A stretch of DNA of 64,000 nucleotides, taken from contig JAFRDO010000077.1 in the NCBI GenBank assembly GCA_017403825.1, positions 1 to 64,000 of the forward strand, read 5' to 3'. Numbering within the stretch: the stretch's first letter is position 1; each line of letters begins with the position of its first letter. Of this stretch, positions 35,213-42,496 are shown piece after piece. This DNA is from Kiritimatiellia bacterium. GTDB lineage: Bacteria; Verrucomicrobiota; Kiritimatiellia; RFP12; UBA1067. The translations under genes were made by a program, and so were the position numbers. The notes below the pieces were generated by a model. The model was not told the origin of the DNA, did no database searches, and saw only the letters and a program-made list of their open reading frames with translations.

Positions 35213-36226
35213 TCAGGCTCTCCGCCAGGCGTGCGGACGGATCGCCGCGATTTTCTTCATCGTTTCAGCGAACATCTCCGGCGTCTGCGACTGGACGCCG
35301 TCGCACAGCGCGTGAGGCGGATCGTTGTGGACCTCGATGATGAGTCCGTCCGCCCCCATCGCAGTCGCACCCATTGCGACGGGCTCTACGAGATGCGCGT
35401 ATCCGGTCGCATGGCTCGGGTCGATCACGACAGGAAGGTGCGAGAGTCGTTTCAGCACAGGAATCACCGTAAGGTCAATGGTGTTGCGCGTCGCAGTCTC
35501 GAAAGTGCGTATGCCGCGCTCGCAAAGCATGACGTTCGGGTTGCCGCTCGCCATGATGTACTCGGCGCTCATCAGCAGCTCCTGCAGCGTCGCGCTCATG
35601 CCGCGCTTGAGGAGAACCGGCTTCTTCGACATCGAGCCGACTTCCTTGAGGAGATCGAAGTTCTGCATGTTCCTGGCGCCGATCTGTATGACGTCCACGT
35701 CGTTGAAGAGCGGCAGGTGCTCGATCGCCATAAGCTCCGTTACGATCGGCAGGCCCGTCTCGCGCTTTGCCTCAAGAAGAATCTCAAGCCCGCGCTTGCC
35801 GAGGCCCTGGAACGAGTAAGGCGACGTGCGCGGCTTGAATGCACCGCCGCGCATCAGCGTCGCGCCTGACGCCTTCACGCTCTTTGCGATGCCGACCATC
35901 TGCTCGACCGACTCCACGCTGCACGGCCCTGCGATCACCTGAAAGTTGCCTCCGCCGATCTTCATGCCCGAGCAATCGACGACGGAATCCTCCGGGTGAA
36001 ACTTCCTGTTCGCCGCCTTGTACGGTTCCTGTATGCGCTGTACGCTCTCCACGACGCTGAGCGCCTGGACAAGCCCGATGTCCATCTTCGCTACGTCGCC
36101 TACGCAGCCGATTACCGTCTCGCGGTCGCCCGTAGAGACGTTCGGCTTGATGTTCCGCGCCCTTAGCCAGCCTAGCAGCGACTCGACCTGGCCCTTGTCC
36201 GCATCTTTCTTCAGTACGATTATCAT
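35213..36226 (-). CDS. aroF: DAHP synthase with N-terminal ferredoxin-like regulatory domain
   Basis: 337 aa. Condenses PEP and erythrose-4-P, the entry step of the shikimate pathway. Residues 1-70 (IIVLKKDADKGQVESLL onward) form the ferredoxin-like domain that in Thermotoga-type enzymes mediates Tyr/Phe feedback. The barrel shows AGPCSVES, MRGGAFKPRTSPYSFQG (metal/PEP binding), LLKRGM and DPSHATG. It starts 42 bases after the pheA stop with an AAAGGAATG ribosome site. Enzyme-level feedback would add to the attenuator control upstream. Confidence 0.95.
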   Translation of the reverse strand: MIIVLKKDADKGQVESLLGWLRARNIKPNVSTGDRETVIGCVGDVAKMDIGLVQALSVVESVQRIQEPYKAANRKFHPEDSVVDCSGMKIGGGNFQVIAGPCSVESVEQMVGIAKSVKASGATLMRGGAFKPRTSPYSFQGLGKRGLEILLEAKRETGLPIVTELMAIEHLPLFNDVDVIQIGARNMQNFDLLKEVGSMSKKPVLLKRGMSATLQELLMSAEYIMASGNPNVMLCERGIRTFETATRNTIDLTVIPVLKRLSHLPVVIDPSHATGYAHLVEPVAMGATAMGADGLIIEVHNDPPHALCDGVQSQTPEMFAETMKKIAAIRPHAWRRA

Positions 36227-36268
36227 TTCGGCATTCCTTTGTTTTACATGAAATGGCAGTTCGGCGCA

Positions 36269-37417
36269 TCATTCCTCATATGCGCCGAGGAACGTGAAGT
36301 GTTCGATATCCGGATCGTTGGCAAGACCGGTAAGCAGCCGCACCGTCCGCTCGTCGTTGACCGACGCCTCCAACTCGAAGATGAAACGGAACTCGAAGTC
36401 CGATCCTTCCACGGGCCGCGACTCGAGCTTCGTAAGATTGACGCCAATTGAGGCAAAGCGCACCAGCACATCGGCCAGGGCTCCAGGCCTGTGCCCGAGG
36501 CTCATCAGCAGCGACATCTTGTTTGCCTTCGGATATATCTCGCCGCGCTTTGATATGCAGATGAAGCGGGTGAAGTTGCTGGTGGTGTCGGAGACTTCTT
36601 CGGCAATCGGCTCGAGCCCGTAAAGCGCCGCACACTCTCGGGATGCTATCACGGCGGCGTCGCGGCGCCCCGACGCGGCAAGCTCTTTAGCCGCCGCAGC
36701 CGTGTTGGACGCCGGCACGCACCGGATTTTGGAATTGGCGGCGAGGAAGTTTGCGCACTGGGCGAGCGCGTGAGGGTGGCTAGTGATCTCGCGCAAGTCG
36801 GAAATCCGCACGCCCTTCGGAGCAAGCAGCACATGGTGAATCCGCAGGCGCGTCGCACGTACGATCCGGAACGAGTGCCGTGCCATCAGGTCATAGACCG
36901 CGGTAACGCTGCCGGCCTTCGAGTTCTCTATGGGCAGCACGCCGTAGTCGCACATCCCCTTCTCTACAGCCATGAACACGTCCTCGAATCCCTTGAAGTA
37001 GAGTATGGACGGGAACTTGACCATCGCGCACAGCGCCTGCTGCGAATAGCTTCCCTCGGTGCCGGGACAGGCGACCGTAGCGCGCGAAGGAAAAGACTTG
37101 CCGCCGGCGGCAGCGACCGCATCGGCGATTTCCGTTCCGAGCGCGCACCTGTCCGGAAGCGCGGCACGCTGCCGCGCACGAGAAATCGCAAACAGCGTGG
37201 TGAAGACGAGGCGCGCCTCGTCCTCCATGTCCGCGCCGATCTCCTCGGCGACCCGTACCATCACCTCGCGCTCGCGCGCAGGATCGAGAATAGGCAGACC
37301 CTTCTCGATCTTGGCACGCAGCACGTCGCCAGCGATTTCAAGACGCCGCTTGAGGAGCGGCACCAGCCGTCCGTCGATGTCGTCTATTTCCTTCCGTGCC
37401 TCTTCCAGGTTTTTCAT
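36269..37417 (-). CDS. pheA: Bifunctional chorismate mutase - prephenate dehydratase (P-protein)
   Basis: 382 aa. Chorismate mutase (AroQ type) at about 1-88 (EEARKEIDDIDGRLVPLL), prephenate dehydratase at about 111-290 (GTEGSYSQQA, LPIENSKAGSV, and the catalytic Thr in NFTRF, 281-285), ACT domain at about 300-378 with the Phe-binding ESRP motif (332-335). Makes phenylpyruvate from chorismate and should be inhibited by Phe. It is the first enzyme gene of the operon and is preceded by a leader ORF and a terminator hairpin. Ribosome site AGGGAAGAG upstream. Confidence 0.96.
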   Translation of the reverse strand: MKNLEEARKEIDDIDGRLVPLLKRRLEIAGDVLRAKIEKGLPILDPAREREVMVRVAEEIGADMEDEARLVFTTLFAISRARQRAALPDRCALGTEIADAVAAAGGKSFPSRATVACPGTEGSYSQQALCAMVKFPSILYFKGFEDVFMAVEKGMCDYGVLPIENSKAGSVTAVYDLMARHSFRIVRATRLRIHHVLLAPKGVRISDLREITSHPHALAQCANFLAANSKIRCVPASNTAAAAKELAASGRRDAAVIASRECAALYGLEPIAEEVSDTTSNFTRFICISKRGEIYPKANKMSLLMSLGHRPGALADVLVRFASIGVNLTKLESRPVEGSDFEFRFIFELEASVNDERTVRLLTGLANDPDIEHFTFLGAYEE

Positions 37418-37469
37418 TCGATTGACTCTTCCCTTTGATCGTCTTTCTTGCGGAGAATGGCCGAGAACG

Positions 37470-37502
37470 AAAAACGGCCTCGCTTTCGTGGAGCGGGGCC
37501 GT
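37470..37502 (-). terminator. Attenuator terminator in the pheA leader
   Basis: On the minus strand an 11-base arm (37502-37492, ACGGCCCCGCT) pairs with 37484-37474 with one mismatch around a 7-base loop, and is followed by TTTT. It stands 37 bases after the leader stop codon and 52 bases before pheA. The 5' arm can alternatively pair with CGGGGC at 37556-37551 inside the leader ORF. Confidence 0.85.
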
Positions 37503-37539
37503 TGTCTTCATTCATGACCGATGTCATCTGAACGCAGCA

Positions 37540-37605
37540 CTAGCAGACCCGCCCCGACGTAAAGCCGAAGTAGTAAAACCACTCGATCTGATAGCTCTTG
37601 TTCAT
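37540..37605 (-). CDS. pheL: Aromatic leader peptide of the pheA operon
   Basis: 21-codon ORF (ATG 37605, TAG ending at 37540), too short for routine calling. Residues 9-15 read W-F-Y-Y-F-G-F, with a further Tyr at 5: one Trp, three Phe and three Tyr in 21. It sits between a good promoter and an intrinsic terminator just ahead of pheA, the arrangement of pheL/trpL-type attenuators. Stalling at the aromatic codons when charged tRNA is short would favour read-through into the operon. No ribosome site fits, and the predicted transcript start is about 6 bases before the ATG, so initiation is close to leaderless. The function is inferred from position and composition. Confidence 0.85.
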   Translation of the reverse strand: MNKSYQIEWFYYFGFTSGRVC

Positions 37606-37617
37606 ACGACGAGTGAT

Positions 37618-37647
37618 AGTTTACCAAATTCCCTTCCGCCTTGTCAA
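37618..37647 (-). promoter_or_regulatory. Promoter of the pheL-pheA aromatic operon
   Basis: TTGACA (37647-37642), 18-base spacer, TAAACT (37623-37618) preceded by TGG, on the minus strand. It overlaps the stop of lptG. This is the only promoter in the window with a consensus -35. Confidence 0.82.
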
Positions 37648-38741
37648 CGCTGCTTCCAGAACGCACGGATGCCCAGCGCCAGGAAGAGAGCATACGGGAA
37701 AAGCGCGGCAAGGATTGCCGGACACCATCCGTTCTTTGCGGCGACCATGCCGGCGATTACGACGCCGTAGAACGAAAAGTACATGGCCAGGGCGCCGATG
37801 ATTCCGCGGAAGACGGACTGCCTTCCCGACGCGATGCCGGCTGGAATCGCAAAAAGCGTGATCACGATGCATGCCCATGGCGCCGCAATCTGCGCCCAGA
37901 CGTCATACACGCAGTCGCGCCGGGCCTCGGCGGAAAGCTCCGGGTGGGTGCGCAGATAGCGCAGGCGGTCCTGCACGGAGTTGAACTTCCACGGACGGTT
38001 CTGCATCACGAAGTCCGTAGGACGCTCTCCGAACTCGCTGAAGCAACGAAGCGGCAGCGCATCCATCTCCGGGGTCGGCGTCGCAATCTCCTGGCCCTGC
38101 GCACCGTAATGCTGCACCTTGGGACCGAAGAACCACCACTCGCCGTCAAGGTAGTCGGCCCTCGGCGCAGACACGCTCATGCACCGCCCTCCGCCCGGAC
38201 GGTCGATCGTGACCTGAACGTTCGACAGGCTCTTCCCCTCGTCGTCGCGAAACGCGTCGATGTTCCATATCCGGCCTTCCTTCGCGTTGCGAAAGACGAT
38301 GTTGTCCCCCTTCGCCATGGTGGTCTGGTCAAAGCGGTCCTTCTTCATCTGCGCCGCCCACTGCGCCTTCCATGGCACGAAGACCTCGTTCACGTATGCC
38401 ACGCAAGCCGCCATCACAAGCGCAACGGCCAGGAGCGGACGGACGATTGCGATGAAGCTCACGCCGCTCGCGCGCATGGCGACGATTTCCGAGTGGCGGC
38501 AGAAGCTCCACATGGTGTAGAGTGTGGCCAGCATCAGCGCGGCAGGCACGATGTAATGGAAATAGGGGGCCAGATATCCGCAGAAGTACAGTACTGCAGT
38601 CTTCGTAGAAAGCTTCGCCGCCGCCATCCGCGAGAACGACCCGAACAGGTCGAACAGCACGTAGATGGAGATGAACCCGGTCAGGCAGTAGAACAGCGGG
38701 ACCAGGAACTCCCTAAGGACGTAGCGAGTAAGTATTCTCAT
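37644..38741 (-). CDS. lptG: LptF/LptG-family LPS export permease
   Basis: 365 aa. N-terminal ILTRYVLREFLVPLFYCLTGF with the first of about six membrane segments; segments near 15-35, 55-80, 95-118, and three in 275-360, with a large periplasmic jellyroll-like region (about 130-265) between them. This is the LptF/G plan; with LptB it drives LPS to the outer membrane. It begins just 8 bases after an extended -10 box, so it can be made from its own leaderless mRNA as well as by read-through from pgpA. Only one LptF/G paralogue is in the window. Confidence 0.88.
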   Translation of the reverse strand: MRILTRYVLREFLVPLFYCLTGFISIYVLFDLFGSFSRMAAAKLSTKTAVLYFCGYLAPYFHYIVPAALMLATLYTMWSFCRHSEIVAMRASGVSFIAIVRPLLAVALVMAACVAYVNEVFVPWKAQWAAQMKKDRFDQTTMAKGDNIVFRNAKEGRIWNIDAFRDDEGKSLSNVQVTIDRPGGGRCMSVSAPRADYLDGEWWFFGPKVQHYGAQGQEIATPTPEMDALPLRCFSEFGERPTDFVMQNRPWKFNSVQDRLRYLRTHPELSAEARRDCVYDVWAQIAAPWACIVITLFAIPAGIASGRQSVFRGIIGALAMYFSFYGVVIAGMVAAKNGWCPAILAALFPYALFLALGIRAFWKQR

Positions 38742-38749
38742 CGCCGCCT

Positions 38750-38758
38750 ATTATAACA
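38750..38758 (-). promoter_or_regulatory. Extended -10 promoter of lptG, leaderless arrangement
   Basis: TGTTATAAT on the minus strand, overlapping the stop codon of pgpA; the lptG ATG is 8 bases after the hexamer. Confidence 0.65.
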
Positions 38759-39212
38759 TACTTGCGGCAATCATCCAATTGACCGCCAGCGAATAAAGGT
38801 TCGCGACAAGGTCATCGAGAACGACGCCCCAGCCGCCCGGAAGAGCCTGCAGCCCGCGGCACGGCCACGGTTTCAGTATGTCCACGGCACGTACTACGCA
38901 GAAGTACACGACCATCGACCACCACGGAAGCGATGCGAGCGGAATGCCGATGAGCGCGACCGGATAGAGCATCCATTCGTCAGCCGCTATGCGTCCGTCG
39001 TCCTTGATGCCGAACGCGCGTTCCGCCGCACCGCATATCGGGACCGCCAGAAGCACAAGTACGGCGCAGACCGCGATCTGCAGGGGAAGCGCCAGCGCTG
39101 TCGTCAAGTAGGCTAGCGCTACGCCTGGGAGCGACCCGAACGTTCCCGGGGCGAACGGCGCGACGAGGCCGAGGCCGAGGCCGCTTGCAACGAACAGGCA
39201 TAGCCGTCTCAC
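38751..39212 (-). CDS. pgpA: Phosphatidylglycerophosphatase A
   Basis: 153 aa. Dephosphorylates phosphatidylglycerophosphate in the inner membrane. Family motifs: PFAPGTFGSLPGV, the acidic site KDDGRIAADEW and DILKPWPCRGLQALPGGWGVVLDDLVAN (quoted as KPWPCRG and VVLDDLVAN), with three to four hydrophobic segments. It starts with GTG overlapping the upstream stop (GTGA). Confidence 0.93.
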   Translation of the reverse strand: MRRLCLFVASGLGLGLVAPFAPGTFGSLPGVALAYLTTALALPLQIAVCAVLVLLAVPICGAAERAFGIKDDGRIAADEWMLYPVALIGIPLASLPWWSMVVYFCVVRAVDILKPWPCRGLQALPGGWGVVLDDLVANLYSLAVNWMIAASML

Positions 39213-39634
39213 CGCTTCAGCTTCTCCTCGAACTCCTTGACGCCCGTGTGATGCCAGGCGTCGAGGGTTATGCCGTCGACCTTAACGATGCCCTTCTTCT
39301 CCCACTTGGAACGGTCCACCGTCTTCACGTCGCCGTATGCGGTCCGCTTGCCGCGGAACACGAAACCGTCGTCATCAAACGCGAAACGAAGTCGCGAGAC
39401 GGCCCAGAGGTGCCCGCCTACCAAAGCCGACGCAAGGAATGCCAGAACCATGAATTCTTTCTGCCTCCTTATTGCGTTGTCGCGCCGGAGATGCTGCGCC
39501 TCGAACCAGGCTTCATCGTGCTCGGGGTACGCTACGTAGCCGTCGTAGCCGAACCAGCAGCCCATGCAGAAGAAAAGAACGGCCACGCCAAGGTGACGCA
39601 GGAAGAATTCTCGATTGAGCTTGAGAACGGTCAT
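39209..39634 (-). CDS. Membrane protein with two hydrophobic segments and PH-like C-terminus
   Basis: 141 aa, function unknown. Hydrophobic segments at about 14-32 and 62-80; the C-terminal third (RLRFAFDDDGFVFRGKRTAYGDV) resembles bacterial PH-like domains of small membrane proteins. Overlaps both pgpA and rlmB by 4 bases, so it is strictly co-translated with them. Confidence 0.78.
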   Translation of the reverse strand: MTVLKLNREFFLRHLGVAVLFFCMGCWFGYDGYVAYPEHDEAWFEAQHLRRDNAIRRQKEFMVLAFLASALVGGHLWAVSRLRFAFDDDGFVFRGKRTAYGDVKTVDRSKWEKKGIVKVDGITLDAWHHTGVKEFEEKLKR

Positions 39635-40425
39635 GAACGTTGCCTCATTATCTCGTAGAGCGCGACGGCCGCCGCCACGCCGGCGTTGAGCGATTCAAAT
39701 CCGCCTGGCATCGGCAGCACGCCGATGAAGTCGCAGGTCTCGCGGACGAGACGGGAGAGTCCGGTCCCCTCCGCGCCGACGACAAGGCCTGCGCGGCCCT
39801 TGAAGTCTAGCTTCGTGTATGGCTTGGCGTCGTCGCCCCAGTCGAGTCCAGTAATCCACACGCCTGCCTCCTGCAGTGCCTTCATCGCCCTCGGCAGGTT
39901 TACGACGTGGGCGACGCGCACGTATTCCACACCGCCGGCGGAGGCACGCACCGCTGCCGGCGTGATGCCGCAGGCGCGGTCCTCGGGAATGACGACACCG
40001 GTAACGCCGACCGCTGCGGCAGTCCGCAGTATCGAGCCGACGTTCTGCGGGTCTTCGAGGTGGTCCAGCACGAGAACGATGGCGTTTTCGTCAGCCTCTG
40101 CAGCTGCGACAATCTCGTCGAAACCTACGTACGGGTAACCAGAAGTCTTTAAAGCTACACCTTGATGATGTCCGAACCTGGTCAGGCGATCAAGCTGGTC
40201 GCGCGTCATGGTGCGGATAGTCAGGTGCCTTGCACGGGCCTCGTCACGGATTCGGCGGATTTGGCCATCCTCGTCCGGCGAGGCCGGAGGCAGCACAACC
40301 TCCGAGCAAGTCCGCCGCCCGGCAGCCAGGGCCTCCTCAACGGGATTCCGTCCGAAAAGCCACTCGCCCCCGGAGACAAGCTCGCGGGGACCCTTGTGGT
40401 CGCGGCGGTCCGGACGGTCTCTCAT
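39631..40425 (-). CDS. rlmB: TrmH/RlmB-family RNA 2'-O-methyltransferase
   Basis: 264 aa SPOUT enzyme. N-terminal substrate-binding domain with LFGRNPVEEAL, then the knotted domain: LDHLEDPQNVGSILRTAA, VGAEGTGLSRL and PMPGGFESLNAGVAAAVALYE (quoted in part). These three motifs are typical of 23S rRNA Gm2251 methyltransferases, though TrmH-type tRNA activity is not excluded. Begins 5 bases after the SDR stop. Confidence 0.92.
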   Translation of the reverse strand: MRDRPDRRDHKGPRELVSGGEWLFGRNPVEEALAAGRRTCSEVVLPPASPDEDGQIRRIRDEARARHLTIRTMTRDQLDRLTRFGHHQGVALKTSGYPYVGFDEIVAAAEADENAIVLVLDHLEDPQNVGSILRTAAAVGVTGVVIPEDRACGITPAAVRASAGGVEYVRVAHVVNLPRAMKALQEAGVWITGLDWGDDAKPYTKLDFKGRAGLVVGAEGTGLSRLVRETCDFIGVLPMPGGFESLNAGVAAAVALYEIMRQRS

Positions 40426-40430
40426 CGGGA

Positions 40431-41273
40431 TCAGACGCCCGAATAGCAGACGAAGCCGCCGTCCACCGGCAGCGTCACGCCCGTGATGAAGCTCGCCTCG
40501 TCGGAGAGCAGGAAGCGCGCCGCGCCGTGCAGGTCGCTCGGCTGGCCGAACTTGCGCATCGGCGTCTTGGCAATCACCTTGTTGCCGCGCGCGGTGAGCG
40601 TCTTGCCGTCCTTCTCCAGCATGAGGAAGCGGTTCTGGTTCGTGATGAAGAACCCGGGCGCGAGCGCGTTGACGCGAATCCCCATCGGCGCCAGGTGGGT
40701 AGCCAGGAACCGCGTGAAGTTCATGATGCCGGCCTTCGCCGCGCCGTATGCGGCCACCTTGGTGAGCGGCTGGTAAGCCGCCATCGAGCAGAAGTTCAGC
40801 ACCGCGCCGCCCCTCTTCAGCATCTCCTTGCAGAACACCTGGCAGGGCAGGATCGTGCCGACGAGGTTCAGCCTGTTAACAAACTCGAAGCCTTCCGCCG
40901 TGAGCCCGAAGAACGTGTCTTCGAGCGGGACGCCCTTGGTCATCTGCTCGGCCGGCGTCGTGCCCTTCGGGTGGTTGCCGCCTGCGCCGTTTATGAGGAT
41001 GTCGATGCGGCGCCACTTCTTCAGGACCACCTTCTTCGCCGCTTCCAGCGAATCCTTGTCGAGCACGTTCGCTTCGACGGCGATGCAATCCTTCAGGCCC
41101 TTCTTCGCGAGGGATGCGACGAACTTGTCGGCGACGTCCTTGCGGAGATCAAGTACCGCCACCTTCGCTCCGTGCCGGAGCAGGTCCTCCGTCATCGACG
41201 AGCAGAGGACGCCTGCAGCGCCCGTGCACACGATCACCTTGCCTTCGACTCCCTTGTCTTTGACCGACTTCAT
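40431..41273 (-). CDS. SDR-family oxidoreductase, D-mannonate/fructuronate-reductase-like
   Basis: 280 aa. Cofactor motif VCTGAAGVLCSSM (the usual third Gly is Cys, as in this subgroup), INGAGGNHPKGTT, and active-site YGAAK. NGAGGNHP is characteristic of the SDR-type mannonate oxidoreductases (Bacillus UxuB-like). This would reduce fructuronate to mannonate in hexuronate breakdown, consistent with the KDPG aldolase genes nearby. ATG 41273 has GGAG upstream; the alternative TTG at 41318 overlaps the acetyltransferase. Surrounded by housekeeping genes. Confidence 0.85.
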   Translation of the reverse strand: MKSVKDKGVEGKVIVCTGAAGVLCSSMTEDLLRHGAKVAVLDLRKDVADKFVASLAKKGLKDCIAVEANVLDKDSLEAAKKVVLKKWRRIDILINGAGGNHPKGTTPAEQMTKGVPLEDTFFGLTAEGFEFVNRLNLVGTILPCQVFCKEMLKRGGAVLNFCSMAAYQPLTKVAAYGAAKAGIMNFTRFLATHLAPMGIRVNALAPGFFITNQNRFLMLEKDGKTLTARGNKVIAKTPMRKFGQPSDLHGAARFLLSDEASFITGVTLPVDGGFVCYSGV

Positions 41274-41314
41274 CTTCTGTTTGCTCCTTGGTTGGTTGTG
41301 GTTTGTTGACTTGT

Positions 41315-41806
41315 TCAAGATTCCAGCCTGCGCCGCATCGCGACTTCAGGGCACGTGTACGGATTGGCGTGCTTCGTGCAGTTGATGCACCCGGTATAGA
41401 GCTTGTGCATGATCTCTGTCTTCGGAAACTCCTCGAAGTCCAGCTTGCGGAAGAATCCAGGCGCGAAGGTAAGGACCATCACCTCGTGCGGACGGAACCG
41501 GCGCACTCCGTCCACGACGGCCTCCACCAGCTTCCGCCCGATTCCGCGCATGCGGAAATGCCGATCGACGGCGACGGACACTATCTCAACCGTCGCGGCT
41601 TCGGCATCGCCGATCTCAGGGTGTATCTGGTAGGCGGCGCAACCGGCAGTCTCGCCGTCGCACTCGGCGACGACGAACCTGTCTATCGACTCGACTACGT
41701 TGCCGAGCGACCGCGGCACCAGCTCGTCGCGGTGGCGGTCTATGAGCGCATAGATCGTCTCCGCGTCCTTCAGCGTCGCCGGCCTTACTGTCGTATCCCG
41801 TTCCAC
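41315..41806 (-). CDS. GNAT N-acetyltransferase, ArgA-like
   Basis: 163 aa. Acetyl-CoA-binding segment AVDRHFRMRGIGRKLVEA (R-x-x-G-x-G/A), then VLTFAPGFFRKLDFEEFPK and a Cys-rich end (GCINCTKHANPYTCPEVAM) typical of short N-acetylglutamate-synthase-like proteins. A role in arginine synthesis is possible but not shown. It starts with GTG just 7 bases after the -10, so the mRNA is probably leaderless. Confidence 0.83.
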   Translation of the reverse strand: MERDTTVRPATLKDAETIYALIDRHRDELVPRSLGNVVESIDRFVVAECDGETAGCAAYQIHPEIGDAEAATVEIVSVAVDRHFRMRGIGRKLVEAVVDGVRRFRPHEVMVLTFAPGFFRKLDFEEFPKTEIMHKLYTGCINCTKHANPYTCPEVAMRRRLES

Positions 41807-41813
41807 ACGGCGT

Positions 41814-41822
41814 ATTATACCA
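41814..41822 (-). promoter_or_regulatory. Extended -10 promoter of the acetyltransferase unit, leaderless arrangement
   Basis: TGGTATAAT on the minus strand, 7 bases before the GTG start codon. Confidence 0.72.
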
Positions 41823-41842
41823 AAATCTGCGCGCTGCCGCGT

Positions 41843-42487
41843 TCAAGCGCACCGGACGCGCCGTGCGATTGACGCCGCTTCGGACGCCAGCTTCTCGATT
41901 GTGGCGTAGTCACCTGCCGCCAGCGAGGCCTTCGGAACAATCCAAGTGCCACCGCAACTGATCACTTCAGGTACGGAAAGATAGTCCGCTAGGTTGCCTG
42001 CACTGACCCCGCCCGTCGGCATGAAGCGCACTCCGGCGGAGCGGAAGGCCCCCAGCAGGTTCTTTATCATCTTCACTCCGCCGGCAGCCTCGGCAGGAAA
42101 GAACTTCAATGTGCTGCAGCCAGCAGTAAGGGCCTGCGAGACTTCGCTTGCAGTGGCCACACCGGGACAGAACGGCAGAAGCTGACTCTTCGCCTCGTCG
42201 ACGATAACAGGGTCAAAACCCGGAGCCACGCCAAACGCCGCACCAGCCCTCTTCGCCGCCCGCACTTGCTCGACCGTCAGAAGCGTTCCGGCACCGACCA
42301 CGGCCTCGGGAACATCACGGCGGATAGCCGCTATGGCACCTGCCGCTGCCGCAGTGCGGAACGTCACCTCAAGAACGGACAACCCGCCCGCAGCCAGTGC
42401 ACGAGCAAGGGGAACCGCCTGATCCTCCCGTTCGATGACGATCACCGGCACCACTCCCGCCGGACGAAGCAAGTCTGCTATGTCCAT
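41843..42487 (-). CDS. eda: KDPG/KHG aldolase
   Basis: 214 aa. Schiff-base Lys128 in STLKFFPAEAAGG, Glu40 in LEVTFRT, and VVGAGTLL and PTGGVSAGN phosphate-binding loops: a classic Eda. Cleaves KDPG to pyruvate and glyceraldehyde-3-P, the last step of hexuronate or Entner-Doudoroff routes. It is the last gene after etfB-etfA-acyl-CoA dehydrogenase (9-base gap), an unexpected partner set. Confidence 0.94.
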   Translation of the reverse strand: MDIADLLRPAGVVPVIVIEREDQAVPLARALAAGGLSVLEVTFRTAAAAGAIAAIRRDVPEAVVGAGTLLTVEQVRAAKRAGAAFGVAPGFDPVIVDEAKSQLLPFCPGVATASEVSQALTAGCSTLKFFPAEAAGGVKMIKNLLGAFRSAGVRFMPTGGVSAGNLADYLSVPEVISCGGTWIVPKASLAAGDYATIEKLASEAASIARRVRCA

Positions 42488-42496
42488 GCAGCCCCT

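Noticed and set aside
37514-37527. Small hairpin ATGAC/GTCAT in the pheA leader
   Set aside because: Only 5 bp and AT-containing; could be a pause site but too weak to claim.
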